Shown: one piece after another, positions 1-7,156 of the stretch
Layout of the letters: each line of letters opens with the position of its first letter
Position numbering within the stretch: the first letter of the stretch is position 1
Assembly (NCBI GenBank): GCA_910589335.1
Contig: CAJUTW010000037.1
Coordinates: 1 to 16,637, forward strand
Source of the DNA: an uncultured Bacilli bacterium
Lineage (GTDB): Bacteria > Bacillota_I > Bacilli_A > RF39 > UBA660
Length of the DNA stretch: 16,637 nucleotides
Direction: 5' to 3'
The notes under the pieces: model-generated
The model's input: the letters and a program-made list of their open reading frames with translations, nothing else
What the model was told of the DNA's origin: nothing
Database searches by the model: none
Position numbers and translations under genes: made by a program

Positions 1-369
1 GTATTACCTAGTGGAGTTGTCTTACAAAAATTATTTGATATTATTGATAGAGATATTTTTGAGACTACCTTTTTAGAATCAGTTAAGTGTTATCCTTTGA
101 TGCGAAAAAATTTAAAAACATGTTCTAGTAATTGTAAAAACATAATGTTAGAACAACTAAAAATATTAAATCCTAAATTAATTATTACTTTAGGAGAATT
201 TCCAACTAAAAATTTACTTAATTTTAAATTTGATAAATTTTCAGATGTTGTTGGTAACATATATGAAGTAAACGGATATAAAATATTGCCTATTTATCAT
301 CCTAGTCCAATTTCTCCAATGAGTTATAAAGGTAATGTTCCAATTTTTGAAAATTTGCGAGATATGTAG
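1..369 (+). CDS. Uracil-DNA glycosylase superfamily protein, Fe-S type (C-terminal part, 5' end outside window)
   Basis: The frame is open from base 1 and gives 122 residues, so the gene starts upstream of the window. The fragment fits the C-terminal half of uracil-DNA glycosylases of the family 4/5 kind, which remove uracil from DNA to start base-excision repair. Visible signs are VKCYP (Cys30 of the fragment), a second cysteine cluster CSSNC (Cys41, Cys45), the core strand PKLIITLG (58-65), and the C-terminal catalytic-loop motif HPSPIS (100-105). A KC-P motif followed about 15 residues later by another Cys matches the spacing of the two C-terminal [4Fe-4S] ligands in family 4 enzymes. The N-terminal catalytic motif and the other two ligands would lie upstream and cannot be checked. 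The exact family is uncertain. Confidence 0.75.
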   Translation, partial: VLPSGVVLQKLFDIIDRDIFETTFLESVKCYPLMRKNLKTCSSNCKNIMLEQLKILNPKLIITLGEFPTKNLLNFKFDKFSDVVGNIYEVNGYKILPIYHPSPISPMSYKGNVPIFENLRDM

Positions 370-410
370 TATTATTTGATATATATTTTTAAATTTGAAG
401 GGATAGTACA

Positions 411-441
411 GACTTTAATGAGTGCTGCATTAGTCTTTTTT
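411..441 (+). terminator. Rho-independent terminator after the glycosylase gene
   Basis: GAC-TT-TAATG (411-420) pairs with CATTAGTC (428-435), leaving a two-base TT bulge and a 7-nt loop. Six T follow at 436-441. The bulge makes it imperfect, but its place 40 bp after the stop codon fits. Confidence 0.55.
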
Positions 442-629
442 AGATATGAGGATAAAATGAAAAAGAAAATAGTTATGTGATGTATTTTGAGATTTAAAAA
501 AATAAATAATTAAAACTATTACAATCAAGAATTAAATATTATTATATATTAATTTTTTATAGTTTTAAAATAAAAAAATGCTAAAAATAGTAATAGAATG
601 TTTTTATAACATAAAATAATTAATAATAA
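442..629. other. AT-rich intergenic stretch with no gene seen
   Basis: The gap between the glycosylase gene and the next gene is about 316 bp (370-685). Outside the terminator (411-441) and the promoter (630-658) I see no ORF with a ribosome site and no RNA gene. A 10-bp inverted repeat, TTAAAACTAT (510-519) and ATAGTTTTAA (559-568), encloses about 39 nt of almost pure A/T. It has no T-run and I assign it no function. Confidence 0.5.
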
Positions 630-658
630 TTGAAATTTAAAAGAATATAATTTATAAT
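630..658 (+). promoter_or_regulatory. Sigma-A type promoter for the 686-1210 gene
   Basis: TTGAAA (630-635), 17-bp spacer, TATAAT (653-658). Transcription would begin near 665, just before the AAGGAG ribosome site at 671-676. An overlapping TATAAT at 646-651 has no good -35. Such matches are common in AT-rich DNA, so support is moderate. Confidence 0.5.
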
Positions 659-685
659 AAAAAATACTTAAAGGAGAAATGATTT

Positions 686-1210
686 ATGAGTGAAGAATTT
701 TTAGAAGAAATATGGCAAAAAATAGATGATTTTTTAAATTATAATAAACCACAAAAAAAAGACACAATATTAAAATTTAGTCATAATCATACTAAATTTA
801 GTAAAGATGTTAAAGATTTAATCGAGTTTATAAAATTTACTATAATAAAAAAAGAAGCAGATATAATTTATTTAAAACGTCAAAGTAATATAATTAAATA
901 TGGAAGAAAAAAACAAGATGTAGAAAAAGAAGAATATATCATTGAAATGACAAATGAAAATGATTTCCAAAGAATCTATAATTTGATAAAAACAGAGTTT
1001 ACAAGTATTTTTGAAAAAAAATTTCTACATAGAGATTTAGAAGGAATGTTTTTAACAGCTACACTTGCTGAAAGAATAATACTAGAATTTAAAAGTAATA
1101 ATACTTATGATAAAGAATGGTTTCATGAAGTATATGAAAAACAACAAATAATTGATTTAGAAGAAAATGAATATGAGATTAGTGATGTCAAAGTAAAACA
1201 AAAAAAATAA
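686..1210 (+). CDS. Hypothetical protein, 174 aa, cytoplasmic, charged
   Basis: I do not recognise this protein. The ATG follows AAGGAG (671-676) at 9-nt spacing, which supports the start. It has no signal peptide or membrane segment. It is highly charged and looks mainly helical. A Lys/Arg-rich middle (about residues 53-84) is followed by a more conserved-looking segment with FHRDLEG-like character (KKFLHRDLEGMF, about 111-122) and LAERIILEF (about 127-135). The tail is acidic, then basic (ending KVKQKK). The next gene starts 19 bp after the stop with its own ribosome site and no terminator between, so the two are probably co-transcribed. That does not by itself suggest a redox role. Confidence 0.6.
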   Translation: MSEEFLEEIWQKIDDFLNYNKPQKKDTILKFSHNHTKFSKDVKDLIEFIKFTIIKKEADIIYLKRQSNIIKYGRKKQDVEKEEYIIEMTNENDFQRIYNLIKTEFTSIFEKKFLHRDLEGMFLTATLAERIILEFKSNNTYDKEWFHEVYEKQQIIDLEENEYEISDVKVKQKK

Positions 1211-1229
1211 GTAATTTAGAGGTGAAAAT

Positions 1230-1853
1230 TTGAAAGTTTTATTAATAAATGGAAGTCCTAATAAAGATGGCTGCACAAATGAAGCTCTATTAGAAATAGA
1301 AACAACTTTAAAAAATAATAAAATAGATACAGAAATTTTTTGGATAGGAAATAAACCATTAAGTGGCTGTTTAGGGTGTAGTAAATGCTTTAAAAGTAAA
1401 AGATGCATAATTAATGATAAAGTAAATGAATTTTTAGAAAAAGCTGAATTAGTTGATGGCTTTATTTTTGGAAGTCCTGTTCATTATGCAGGACCAAGTA
1501 GTTTTTTAACAAGCTTTATGGATCGTGCATTCTACGGGAAACCTAATATTTTTAAAGGAAAACCAGCTGCTTGTATAACTAGCTGTAGAAGAGCAGGAGG
1601 ACTTTCTACTTTTGATAGACTAAATAAATATTTTACATATTCTTGTATGCCAATAATTTCAAGTAACTATTGGAACGGAGTTTTTGGTAGTGCAAAAGAA
1701 GAAATAAGAGAAGATACAGAAGGAATGCAAACTATGAGAATTCTTGCAAATAATATGGCTTGGTTACTAAAATGCATTGAATTAGGAAAAGAAAATGGTA
1801 TTGAATTCCATAATCCAGAAAAAAAAGTATTTACAAATTTTTATAAAAATTAA
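1230..1853 (+). CDS. Flavodoxin-fold NAD(P)H/FMN reductase, iron-sulfur flavoprotein-like
   Basis: This 207-aa protein has the flavodoxin-fold layout of NADPH-dependent FMN reductases: a beta strand then the FMN-phosphate loop NGSPNKDGCT (7-16), the FGSPVHYAGPS loop (80-90) that binds the isoalloxazine ring, and FMDRAFY (96-102). It also carries a compact cysteine motif, Cys47-X2-Cys50-X2-Cys53-X5-Cys59. This fits the CX2CX2CX4-7C ligand pattern of iron-sulfur flavoproteins, which hold one [4Fe-4S] cluster plus FMN and pass electrons in anaerobes. The physiological substrate is not visible. The start is TTG at 1230, chosen because AGAGGTGA lies just upstream (1218-1225) and the glycine-rich loop sits at the normal distance from it. 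It is followed by a strong terminator. Confidence 0.85.
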   Translation: MKVLLINGSPNKDGCTNEALLEIETTLKNNKIDTEIFWIGNKPLSGCLGCSKCFKSKRCIINDKVNEFLEKAELVDGFIFGSPVHYAGPSSFLTSFMDRAFYGKPNIFKGKPAACITSCRRAGGLSTFDRLNKYFTYSCMPIISSNYWNGVFGSAKEEIREDTEGMQTMRILANNMAWLLKCIELGKENGIEFHNPEKKVFTNFYKN

Positions 1854-1857
1854 ATAG

Positions 1858-1885
1858 TTAAGTAGAATAATACTTAATTTTTTTT
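1858..1885 (+). terminator. Rho-independent terminator after the flavoprotein gene
   Basis: TTAAGTA (1858-1864) and TACTTAA (1871-1877) form a perfect 7-bp stem with a 6-nt loop, followed by a T-run to 1885. It insulates the heat-shock unit that starts immediately afterwards. Confidence 0.85.
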
Positions 1886-1896
1886 ATATAATATTT

Positions 1897-1923
1897 TTAG
1901 CACTCGTACTTGACAAGTGCTAA
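1897..1923 (+). promoter_or_regulatory. CIRCE operator (HrcA binding site)
   Basis: TTAGCACTC (1897-1905), nine bases, then AAGTGCTAA (1915-1923). The CIRCE consensus is TTAGCACTC-N9-GAGTGCTAA, so 17 of 18 arm positions match and only the innermost base of the right arm differs. The operator covers the -35 box of the clpB promoter, which suggests direct blocking by the HrcA repressor under normal conditions and release on heat shock. hrcA itself is not in the window. Confidence 0.93.
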
Positions 1924-1937
1924 AAGATGAGTATAAT
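1910..1937 (+). promoter_or_regulatory. Sigma-A promoter of clpB
   Basis: Consensus TTGACA (1910-1915), 16-bp spacer, consensus TATAAT (1932-1937). The -35 box lies inside the CIRCE element, so this is a strong promoter under HrcA control. Confidence 0.85.
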
Positions 1938-1957
1938 TAACAATGAGGGGTGATAAT

Positions 1958-4066
1958 ATGTTTAATAACTATCAACAACAAGAAAATGAAAATGTTTTAG
2001 AAAAATATGGAAGAAATATAGTAGAAGAAGCAAAAGCTGGTAAAATTGATCCAGTTATTGGAAGAGATGAAGAAATTAGAAGTATTACTAGAGTCCTATC
2101 AAGAAAGACAAAGAATAATCCTGTTTTAATAGGAGAACCTGGTGTAGGAAAAACGGCTATAGTTGAAGGCCTTGCCCTTAGAATATTAAAAGGAGATGTT
2201 CCAAGTAGTTTAAAAAATAAAACTATTTGGGAACTTGACATGGCTGCCTTAGTAGCAGGAGCAAAATATCGTGGAGAATTTGAAGAACGATTAAAAAATG
2301 TGTTAAATGAAATTAAAAAAAATGAAGGCGACATTATCATGTTTATTGATGAGATTCATATGATTGTAGGAACTGGTAGCACTGAAGGAGCTATGGACAC
2401 ATCTAATATCTTAAAACCAATGTTAGCTCGTGGAGAAATTCATGTTATTGGAGCAACTACTTTAAATGAATATCGAAAATATATTGAAAAAGATGGTGCC
2501 TTAGAAAGAAGATTTCAAAAAGTTAAAGTAGGAGAACCAAATGTTGAAGATACTGTTACTATTCTAAGAGGTTTAAAAGAACGTTTTGAAATCCATCATG
2601 GAGTAACAATCCAAGATAAAGCCTTAATTTCAGCAGCAACTCTTTCCAATAGATACATAACTGATAGATTTTTACCTGATAAAGCTATTGATTTAGTAGA
2701 CGAAGCTTGTGCAACTATCCGTGTCCAAATGGATTCTGTTCCATTTGAATTAGATAGTTTAACTCATCGTATTATGCGTCTTGAAATTGAACGCGAAGCA
2801 ATCAAAAAAGAAAAAGATGAATTATCAATAAAAAGACGTCACGATATAGAACGTGAACTTGAAACAATGAAAGTAAAAGAAAAAGAATTAACAGAAGCTT
2901 GGAATAAAGAAAAGACATTAAATAATGATATTAAGAAAAAGAAAAAAGAGTTAGAAAAATTAAAATTTGATTTAGAACAAGCTGAGAATAAATATGATTT
3001 AGAACAAGCTGCAATTCTTCGACATGGTGAAATTCCTCGAGTAGAAAAAGAAATAGAAGAATTAAATAAAGTTGAAAAAAATAAATTATTAAGTGATACT
3101 GTAACTGACAATGACATATGTAAAATAATTGCTAAATGGACAAATATTCCAGTAACTAAATTAATTGAATCAGAAAAAGAAAAACTTCTAAATTTAGAAA
3201 AAGATATGAGAAATCGTGTCATGGGTCAAGATGAAGCTCTCAAAATAGTTAGTGATGCAATTATTAAATCTCGTAGTGGAATTAAAGATCCAAATAGACC
3301 AATTGCCTCATTTATGTTTTTAGGACCTACTGGTGTTGGTAAAACTGAAATAGCAAGAACCTTAGCATATGAGTTATTTGATGATGAAAGACATATGGTA
3401 AGAATAGATATGAGTGAATATATGGAAAAATTTAGCGTTTCAAGACTTATTGGTTCTCCTCCAGGTTATGTCGGCTATGAAGAAGGAGGACAATTAACAG
3501 AAGCTATAAGAAGAAATCCATATAGTATAGTATTATTTGATGAAATAGAAAAAGCTCATAAAGAAGTATTAAATTTATTACTTCAAATTCTTGATGATGG
3601 ACGAATAACAGACTCAAACGGAAGATGTGTCGATTTTAAAAATACAATTATCATTATGACATCAAATCTTGGTAGTGAACATATTCTAGAAAATAACAAT
3701 AATCTTGTAATGAATACAGTAAAAGAATATTTTCGACCAGAATTTATTAATAGAATCGATGAATTAGTTATCTTTAATACCTTAACAAAAGATGCTTTAA
3801 ATAAGATACTTGATAAAATTATTAAAGAAATAGAATTTCGTTTAAAAGATTTAAATATAAAAATAGAACTTACAACTAATGCACGAGAAAAACTTCTTGA
3901 AGAGGGATATGATATTACTTTTGGAGCACGACCTTTAAAAAGATTAGTCGGAAAAATAATTGAAGTAGATTTATCTAAATTATTAATAGAAAATTCTTTA
4001 AAAGAAAATGATACAGTAATTGTAGATTATTTAAATAATGATTTTTCATTAACAAAGAAATTATAA
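1958..4066 (+). CDS. clpB: ClpB-type AAA+ disaggregase lacking the N-terminal domain
   Basis: This 702-aa cytoplasmic hexameric ATPase threads aggregated proteins through its pore, working with DnaK. Nucleotide domain 1: Walker A GEPGVGKT (59-66), pore loop AKYRGEFEER (102-111), Walker B FIDE (129-132), arginine finger region LERRF (182-186). A long charged coiled coil (about 270-395) is the ClpB M-domain. Nucleotide domain 2: Walker A GPTGVGKT (456-463), pore loop PGYVGYEEGG (502-511), Walker B LFDEIEKAH (526-534), sensor-2 GARPLKR (656-662). The long M-domain and lack of an IGF/LGF-type ClpP loop favour ClpB over ClpC or ClpE. Full ClpB is about 860 aa. Here only about 15 residues precede the linker to domain 1, so the substrate-binding N-domain is missing. 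Mycoplasma ClpB has a similarly short form. An upstream in-frame ATG at 1943 is rejected because AGGGGTGA (1946-1953) precedes ATG 1958. It is a single-gene CIRCE-controlled unit. Confidence 0.95.
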   Translation: MFNNYQQQENENVLEKYGRNIVEEAKAGKIDPVIGRDEEIRSITRVLSRKTKNNPVLIGEPGVGKTAIVEGLALRILKGDVPSSLKNKTIWELDMAALVAGAKYRGEFEERLKNVLNEIKKNEGDIIMFIDEIHMIVGTGSTEGAMDTSNILKPMLARGEIHVIGATTLNEYRKYIEKDGALERRFQKVKVGEPNVEDTVTILRGLKERFEIHHGVTIQDKALISAATLSNRYITDRFLPDKAIDLVDEACATIRVQMDSVPFELDSLTHRIMRLEIEREAIKKEKDELSIKRRHDIERELETMKVKEKELTEAWNKEKTLNNDIKKKKKELEKLKFDLEQAENKYDLEQAAILRHGEIPRVEKEIEELNKVEKNKLLSDTVTDNDICKIIAKWTNIPVTKLIESEKEKLLNLEKDMRNRVMGQDEALKIVSDAIIKSRSGIKDPNRPIASFMFLGPTGVGKTEIARTLAYELFDDERHMVRIDMSEYMEKFSVSRLIGSPPGYVGYEEGGQLTEAIRRNPYSIVLFDEIEKAHKEVLNLLLQILDDGRITDSNGRCVDFKNTIIIMTSNLGSEHILENNNNLVMNTVKEYFRPEFINRIDELVIFNTLTKDALNKILDKIIKEIEFRLKDLNIKIELTTNAREKLLEEGYDITFGARPLKRLVGKIIEVDLSKLLIENSLKENDTVIVDYLNNDFSLTKKL

Positions 4067-4068
4067 TT

Positions 4069-4094
4069 AGAAAACTATATGGTTTTCTTTTTTT
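4069..4094 (+). terminator. Rho-independent terminator of clpB
   Basis: AGAAAAC (4069-4075) pairs with GTTTTCT (4082-4088) across a 6-nt loop. T residues run to 4094. It lies 2 bp after the clpB stop codon. Confidence 0.85.
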
Positions 4095-4108
4095 ATACTA
4101 AATAATTA

Positions 4109-4117
4109 TGATATAAT
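4109..4117 (+). promoter_or_regulatory. Extended -10 promoter for the 4146-8657 gene run
   Basis: TGA-TATAAT: a TG dinucleotide one base before TATAAT (4112-4117). No convincing -35 is present because that position falls in the T-run of the clpB terminator. Transcription would start near 4124, followed by an AAAAGGAG ribosome site at 4131-4138. Confidence 0.55.
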
Positions 4118-4145
4118 AAAAAAAATAATTAAAAGGAGAACATTA

Positions 4146-4961
4146 ATGAAATTAATAAAAAACTTAAGTTTAGGTATTTTAAATATTATCTTAATAAACT
4201 TAATTACAATATTAGCTATAAGTTTTAATATAAAATCTCTAATAACAGATGGTGTTATAAAAGAAACTATTAAACAACGAATAACTACTAATGAAACATC
4301 ACAAGAAATAATTGAAAATGATAAAATAAATAAACTATTAGAAAATGAAGAAGTAAAAGATTTATTAGATAAATATTTAGATATAACTATAGAAGGAATT
4401 ATAGATAAAGAAAAATTAAATGAAATAACGTTAGAAAAAGATATGATTAATTATTTAAAAGCTAATAAAGATATCTTAGAAAAAGAATTTGGCACAGAAA
4501 TAACAGATGAGATGTTTACAAAAGCTCTTGAGTATTTAGATAGTAATGAACTAAGTAACATTTATAAACAAAATATTACTAATGTAAATCAAAATCTTCC
4601 AAAAGAAGCTAAGATAATTTTAAAAGGTTATAACATTCTTATTTCAATAAAATTTAAAATTATTTTATTAATTGCTATAGTACTAAATTTATTTATGATT
4701 GCTTTAATTAAAAAATCATATTATAAATGGCTAAATTCTTTAGGAATCTCACTTCTTTTAGCTGGAAGTGGAATAAGTATAATGTCATTCCTTGTAAATT
4801 TTATAATAATAAATTTATCAGAGTTATCAAAATTTAATACAAATAAATTATTATTTAATGGCCTAATTTTAATAATAATAGGCATTGTTTTACTAATAAT
4901 AAAAAAAGTAATTGAAAAACACATAAAGGAGAATATAAATGAAGTATCCAAAATTTCATAA
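4146..4961 (+). CDS. Integral membrane protein with a helical extracytoplasmic domain, function unknown
   Basis: I do not recognise the family of this 271-aa protein. One membrane helix lies at the N-terminus (about 6-28). A hydrophilic, acidic, mostly helical region of about 135 residues follows (30-165). Three more helices lie at about 170-189, 196-220 and 232-253, ending in a short cytoplasmic tail. With the N-terminus inside, the middle domain would face outward. The start has an excellent AAAAGGAG site (4131-4138). Its last 23 bp overlap the start of the S66 peptidase-like gene, so the two are translationally linked and may act together at the envelope, for example as a sensor or partner. 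That link is inference from layout only. Confidence 0.75.
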   Translation: MKLIKNLSLGILNIILINLITILAISFNIKSLITDGVIKETIKQRITTNETSQEIIENDKINKLLENEEVKDLLDKYLDITIEGIIDKEKLNEITLEKDMINYLKANKDILEKEFGTEITDEMFTKALEYLDSNELSNIYKQNITNVNQNLPKEAKIILKGYNILISIKFKIILLIAIVLNLFMIALIKKSYYKWLNSLGISLLLAGSGISIMSFLVNFIIINLSELSKFNTNKLLFNGLILIIIGIVLLIIKKVIEKHIKENINEVSKIS

Positions 4962-5925
4962 TAAAGATTCTTATTTAGGAATTGTTGCTTTATCTAGCGG
5001 AGTAGGAGAATTTTTAAATGAATATCAAAAATCTCTAAATAATTTAGAAAAACATAACTTCAAAATATTAGAAACAGCTAGTGTTAGAAATAGTGGAGAT
5101 GTATCAAATAAAGAAGAAATAAGAGCTAAAGAATTAGAAGAATTAGTAAAAAACAAAGATGTCGATTTTATTATGTGTGCAACAGGAGGAGATTTTTTAA
5201 TAGAGATTCTTCCATATATTAATCTAGATTTTTTAAAAAACAATCCCAAATGGTTAATGGGAGCAAGTGATCCAACAAGTATTTTATATCTTGTAACAAC
5301 CGCTCTAGATATCGCAACCATTTATGGATTTAATGCATGTAGTTTTGATCATGAAAAGTTACATAAGAGTCAAAATAATGCTTTAGAAATAATAAAAGGA
5401 AATTTAATAAAACAAAATAGTTTTGATTATTATGAGAAAAGTCGCCCCAAAAACGCAATTAGTTATAATTTAACTGAAAAAATATATTGGGAAAACTTAA
5501 ATGGAGACTTTGATATTACTGGAAGAATTATAGGAGGATGTATTGATTGTTTAAGTTATTTACCGGGAACTCGCTTTGACTATACAAAAAAATTTATTGA
5601 AAAATATAAAGAAGATGGAATTATATGGTATTTTGATGTTTTCTCCCTAACAACAGAAAATTTTTATTTAGCACTACTTCAATTAAAAGAATCAGGATGG
5701 TTTAATTATATAAAAGGAGTAATAATTGGAAGAATAAAATTTCCAGGTGGTTTTACTAAATTAACATATCAAGAAGCTTTAATAAAAATTTTTGGTAATA
5801 TACCAATTGTTTTTAATGCAGATATAGGACATGTAGCCCCTAAAATGACGATTATAAATGGAAGTATAGCTCACATTATAAGTAAAAATAAAAAAGGCTC
5901 AATTGAATTTAAAATGGAGGAATAA
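4939..5925 (+). CDS. LD-carboxypeptidase family protein (peptidase S66, LdcA/MccF-like)
   Basis: This 328-aa protein has the layout of the S66 family. LdcA members cleave the L-Lys-D-Ala or mDap-D-Ala bond of muropeptides; MccF members cleave microcin C-like peptide-nucleotides. The nucleophile motif is GASDPTS with Ser110. RIIGGCIDCLSYLPGT (196-211) matches the family's GG-L-L-GT segment. Family Glu/His positions appear as Asp233 in WYFDVF (230-235) and His298 in IGHVAPKM (296-303). The acid residue is therefore Asp where LdcA has Glu, a conservative change that may mark a subfamily. No signal peptide is visible, so it is probably cytoplasmic and acts in peptidoglycan recycling or peptide detoxification. 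It starts 23 bp inside the upstream membrane-protein gene, after AAAGGAG (4924-4930). Family sure, substrate not. Confidence 0.85.
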   Translation: MKYPKFHNKDSYLGIVALSSGVGEFLNEYQKSLNNLEKHNFKILETASVRNSGDVSNKEEIRAKELEELVKNKDVDFIMCATGGDFLIEILPYINLDFLKNNPKWLMGASDPTSILYLVTTALDIATIYGFNACSFDHEKLHKSQNNALEIIKGNLIKQNSFDYYEKSRPKNAISYNLTEKIYWENLNGDFDITGRIIGGCIDCLSYLPGTRFDYTKKFIEKYKEDGIIWYFDVFSLTTENFYLALLQLKESGWFNYIKGVIIGRIKFPGGFTKLTYQEALIKIFGNIPIVFNADIGHVAPKMTIINGSIAHIISKNKKGSIEFKMEE

Positions 5926-5926
5926 A

Positions 5927-6187
5927 ATGAATAACGATTTAAAAAAAGAAATAGAAAAAATCAAAGAAAGAAATAAAAAAGTTGAAAAAGATAAAGCATG
6001 GGAAACATCTCTACTAAGAAAAATTAGTATAGCTATTCTTACATATATTGTAGTAGTTATCTATTCTTATTTAACTACTAATTTTTCAAATATATTTTTA
6101 TCATCTCTTGTACCAGTAATCGGTTTTTTATTATCAACATTATCCTTAAAACTAATAAGAAATATCTTTGAGAAAAAGGACAATTAA
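5927..6187 (+). CDS. Small two-helix membrane protein, 86 aa, unknown function
   Basis: I do not recognise it. The first 30 residues are highly charged with a Lys/Glu heptad-like pattern (a probable short coiled coil). Two hydrophobic helices follow at about 33-50 and 56-78, then a basic tail. ATG 5927 is chosen over an upstream in-frame TTG (5903) because GGAGG (5916-5920) sits 6 nt before it. It begins one base after the S66 gene stop. The next gene starts one base after its own stop, so it belongs firmly to this operon. It could be a membrane tether for a soluble neighbour, which is a guess. Confidence 0.7.
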   Translation: MNNDLKKEIEKIKERNKKVEKDKAWETSLLRKISIAILTYIVVVIYSYLTTNFSNIFLSSLVPVIGFLLSTLSLKLIRNIFEKKDN

Positions 6188-6188
6188 T

Positions 6189-6431
6189 ATGGTAGAAAAT
6201 GATTTAGAATTTACTAATAAAATAAGAACAATGATTATAGAGAGTTGTGAGAAAGATGATAATTCAATTAATGAACAACTTGAAGAAATAGAAGAAAAAA
6301 TAGAATATTTAGATATTAATAGTATCACTAAGGAAAAATTAAAAAAAATGTGTCAAGAAATAAAAGCAGAAAAAAATGAATATACAAAAAATTATTTATT
6401 TAGACTTTTACAAAAAGAAATTAGTGATTAA
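6189..6431 (+). CDS. Small acidic helical protein, 80 aa, unknown function
   Basis: I do not recognise it. It is a soluble, strongly helical protein with an acidic stretch (QLEEIEEKIEYLD, about 29-41) followed by a Lys/Glu-rich helix. It has no membrane segment and no recognisable motif apart from coiled-coil potential. ATG 6189 follows AAGGA (6176-6180) at 8-nt spacing. An upstream in-frame TTG at 6168 would overlap the previous gene and has no ribosome site. The tight spacing to the two-helix membrane gene before it suggests the two could form a complex, but nothing else supports that. Confidence 0.6.
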   Translation: MVENDLEFTNKIRTMIIESCEKDDNSINEQLEEIEEKIEYLDINSITKEKLKKMCQEIKAEKNEYTKNYLFRLLQKEISD

Positions 6432-6445
6432 ATGGATGTGAAAAT

Positions 6446-7156
6446 ATGAAATTAAAAATTAAAAATCTCAATAAAAGCTATGAAACAAAAGAAATTTTTA
6501 ATGATTTAAATTTTACTTTTGAATCAGGAAAAATTTATGGTCTCTTAGGAAGAAATGGAGCAGGGAAAACAACTTTTTTTAATATTTTGAATGATGACAT
6601 TGATTGTGAATCAAAAGAATTTATTTTAACCGATTCTAATCAAAAAATAAAAGATTTAAGTACTAGTGATATAGGTTATGTCACAACAATACCAGCAGTA
6701 CCTGAATTTTTAACAGGTTATGAATTTTTGAAATTCTTTTTAGAAATAAATAAAGATAAAATAAAAGATTTAAAAGATATTGATTATTATTTTTCTTTAG
6801 TTAATATAAAAGAAGAAGATAGAAAACTATTACTAAAAGATTATTCTCATGGTATGAAAAACAAAATACAATTCTTAATAAATATTATTACAGATCCTAA
6901 GATAATTTTATTAGACGAACCTCTAACATCTTTAGACATAGTAGCTCAAGACGAGATGAAAAAATTACTAAAAAGCTTAAAAGAAAATCATATCATTATT
7001 TTATCAACTCATATTTTAGAACTTGCTCTAGATTTATGTGATGAAATAGTAATAATTAATAATAAACAATTTGAATTAGTATCTAAAAAAAATCTTCTAA
7101 AAGAAACATATAAAACAGAAATTTTAAATATTTTAAAGGGTTTAAATAATGCTTAA
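6446..7156 (+). CDS. ABC transporter ATP-binding protein
   Basis: A 236-aa single nucleotide-binding domain. Walker A GRNGAGKTT (35-43) is intact. The signature is degenerate, SHGMKNK rather than LSGGQ-K, as is common in ATPases of the ABC-2/export type. Walker B is IILLDEP and the switch histidine sits in STH. It powers the permease encoded next, whose ATG (7149) overlaps the last 8 bp of this gene, so the two are translationally coupled. The signature type and the lack of a substrate-binding lipoprotein nearby favour an exporter or a lipid/envelope transporter. The substrate cannot be told from the sequence. Confidence 0.9.
   Translation: MKLKIKNLNKSYETKEIFNDLNFTFESGKIYGLLGRNGAGKTTFFNILNDDIDCESKEFILTDSNQKIKDLSTSDIGYVTTIPAVPEFLTGYEFLKFFLEINKDKIKDLKDIDYYFSLVNIKEEDRKLLLKDYSHGMKNKIQFLINIITDPKIILLDEPLTSLDIVAQDEMKKLLKSLKENHIIILSTHILELALDLCDEIVIINNKQFELVSKKNLLKETYKTEILNILKGLNNA

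Noticed and set aside
510..568. 10-bp inverted repeat as a terminator or regulatory hairpin
   Set aside because: The arms are about 39 nt apart in nearly pure A/T, with no T-run after them. Such repeats are expected by chance in this composition.
1943..1957. ATG at 1943 as the clpB start, five codons upstream
   Set aside because: It would translate through the AGGGGTGA ribosome site that sits at the right distance for ATG 1958, and it lies at or before the expected transcription start.
1972..3222. Reverse-strand open frames within clpB, and similar ones in other genes
   Set aside because: They have no ribosome site, a Phe/Ser-rich composition typical of antisense shadows, and lie wholly inside well-supported genes.
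1958..4066. The AAA+ protein as ClpC or ClpE
   Set aside because: The middle domain is of the long ClpB type, there is no zinc finger, and no IGF/LGF-type ClpP-binding loop is seen in domain 2.
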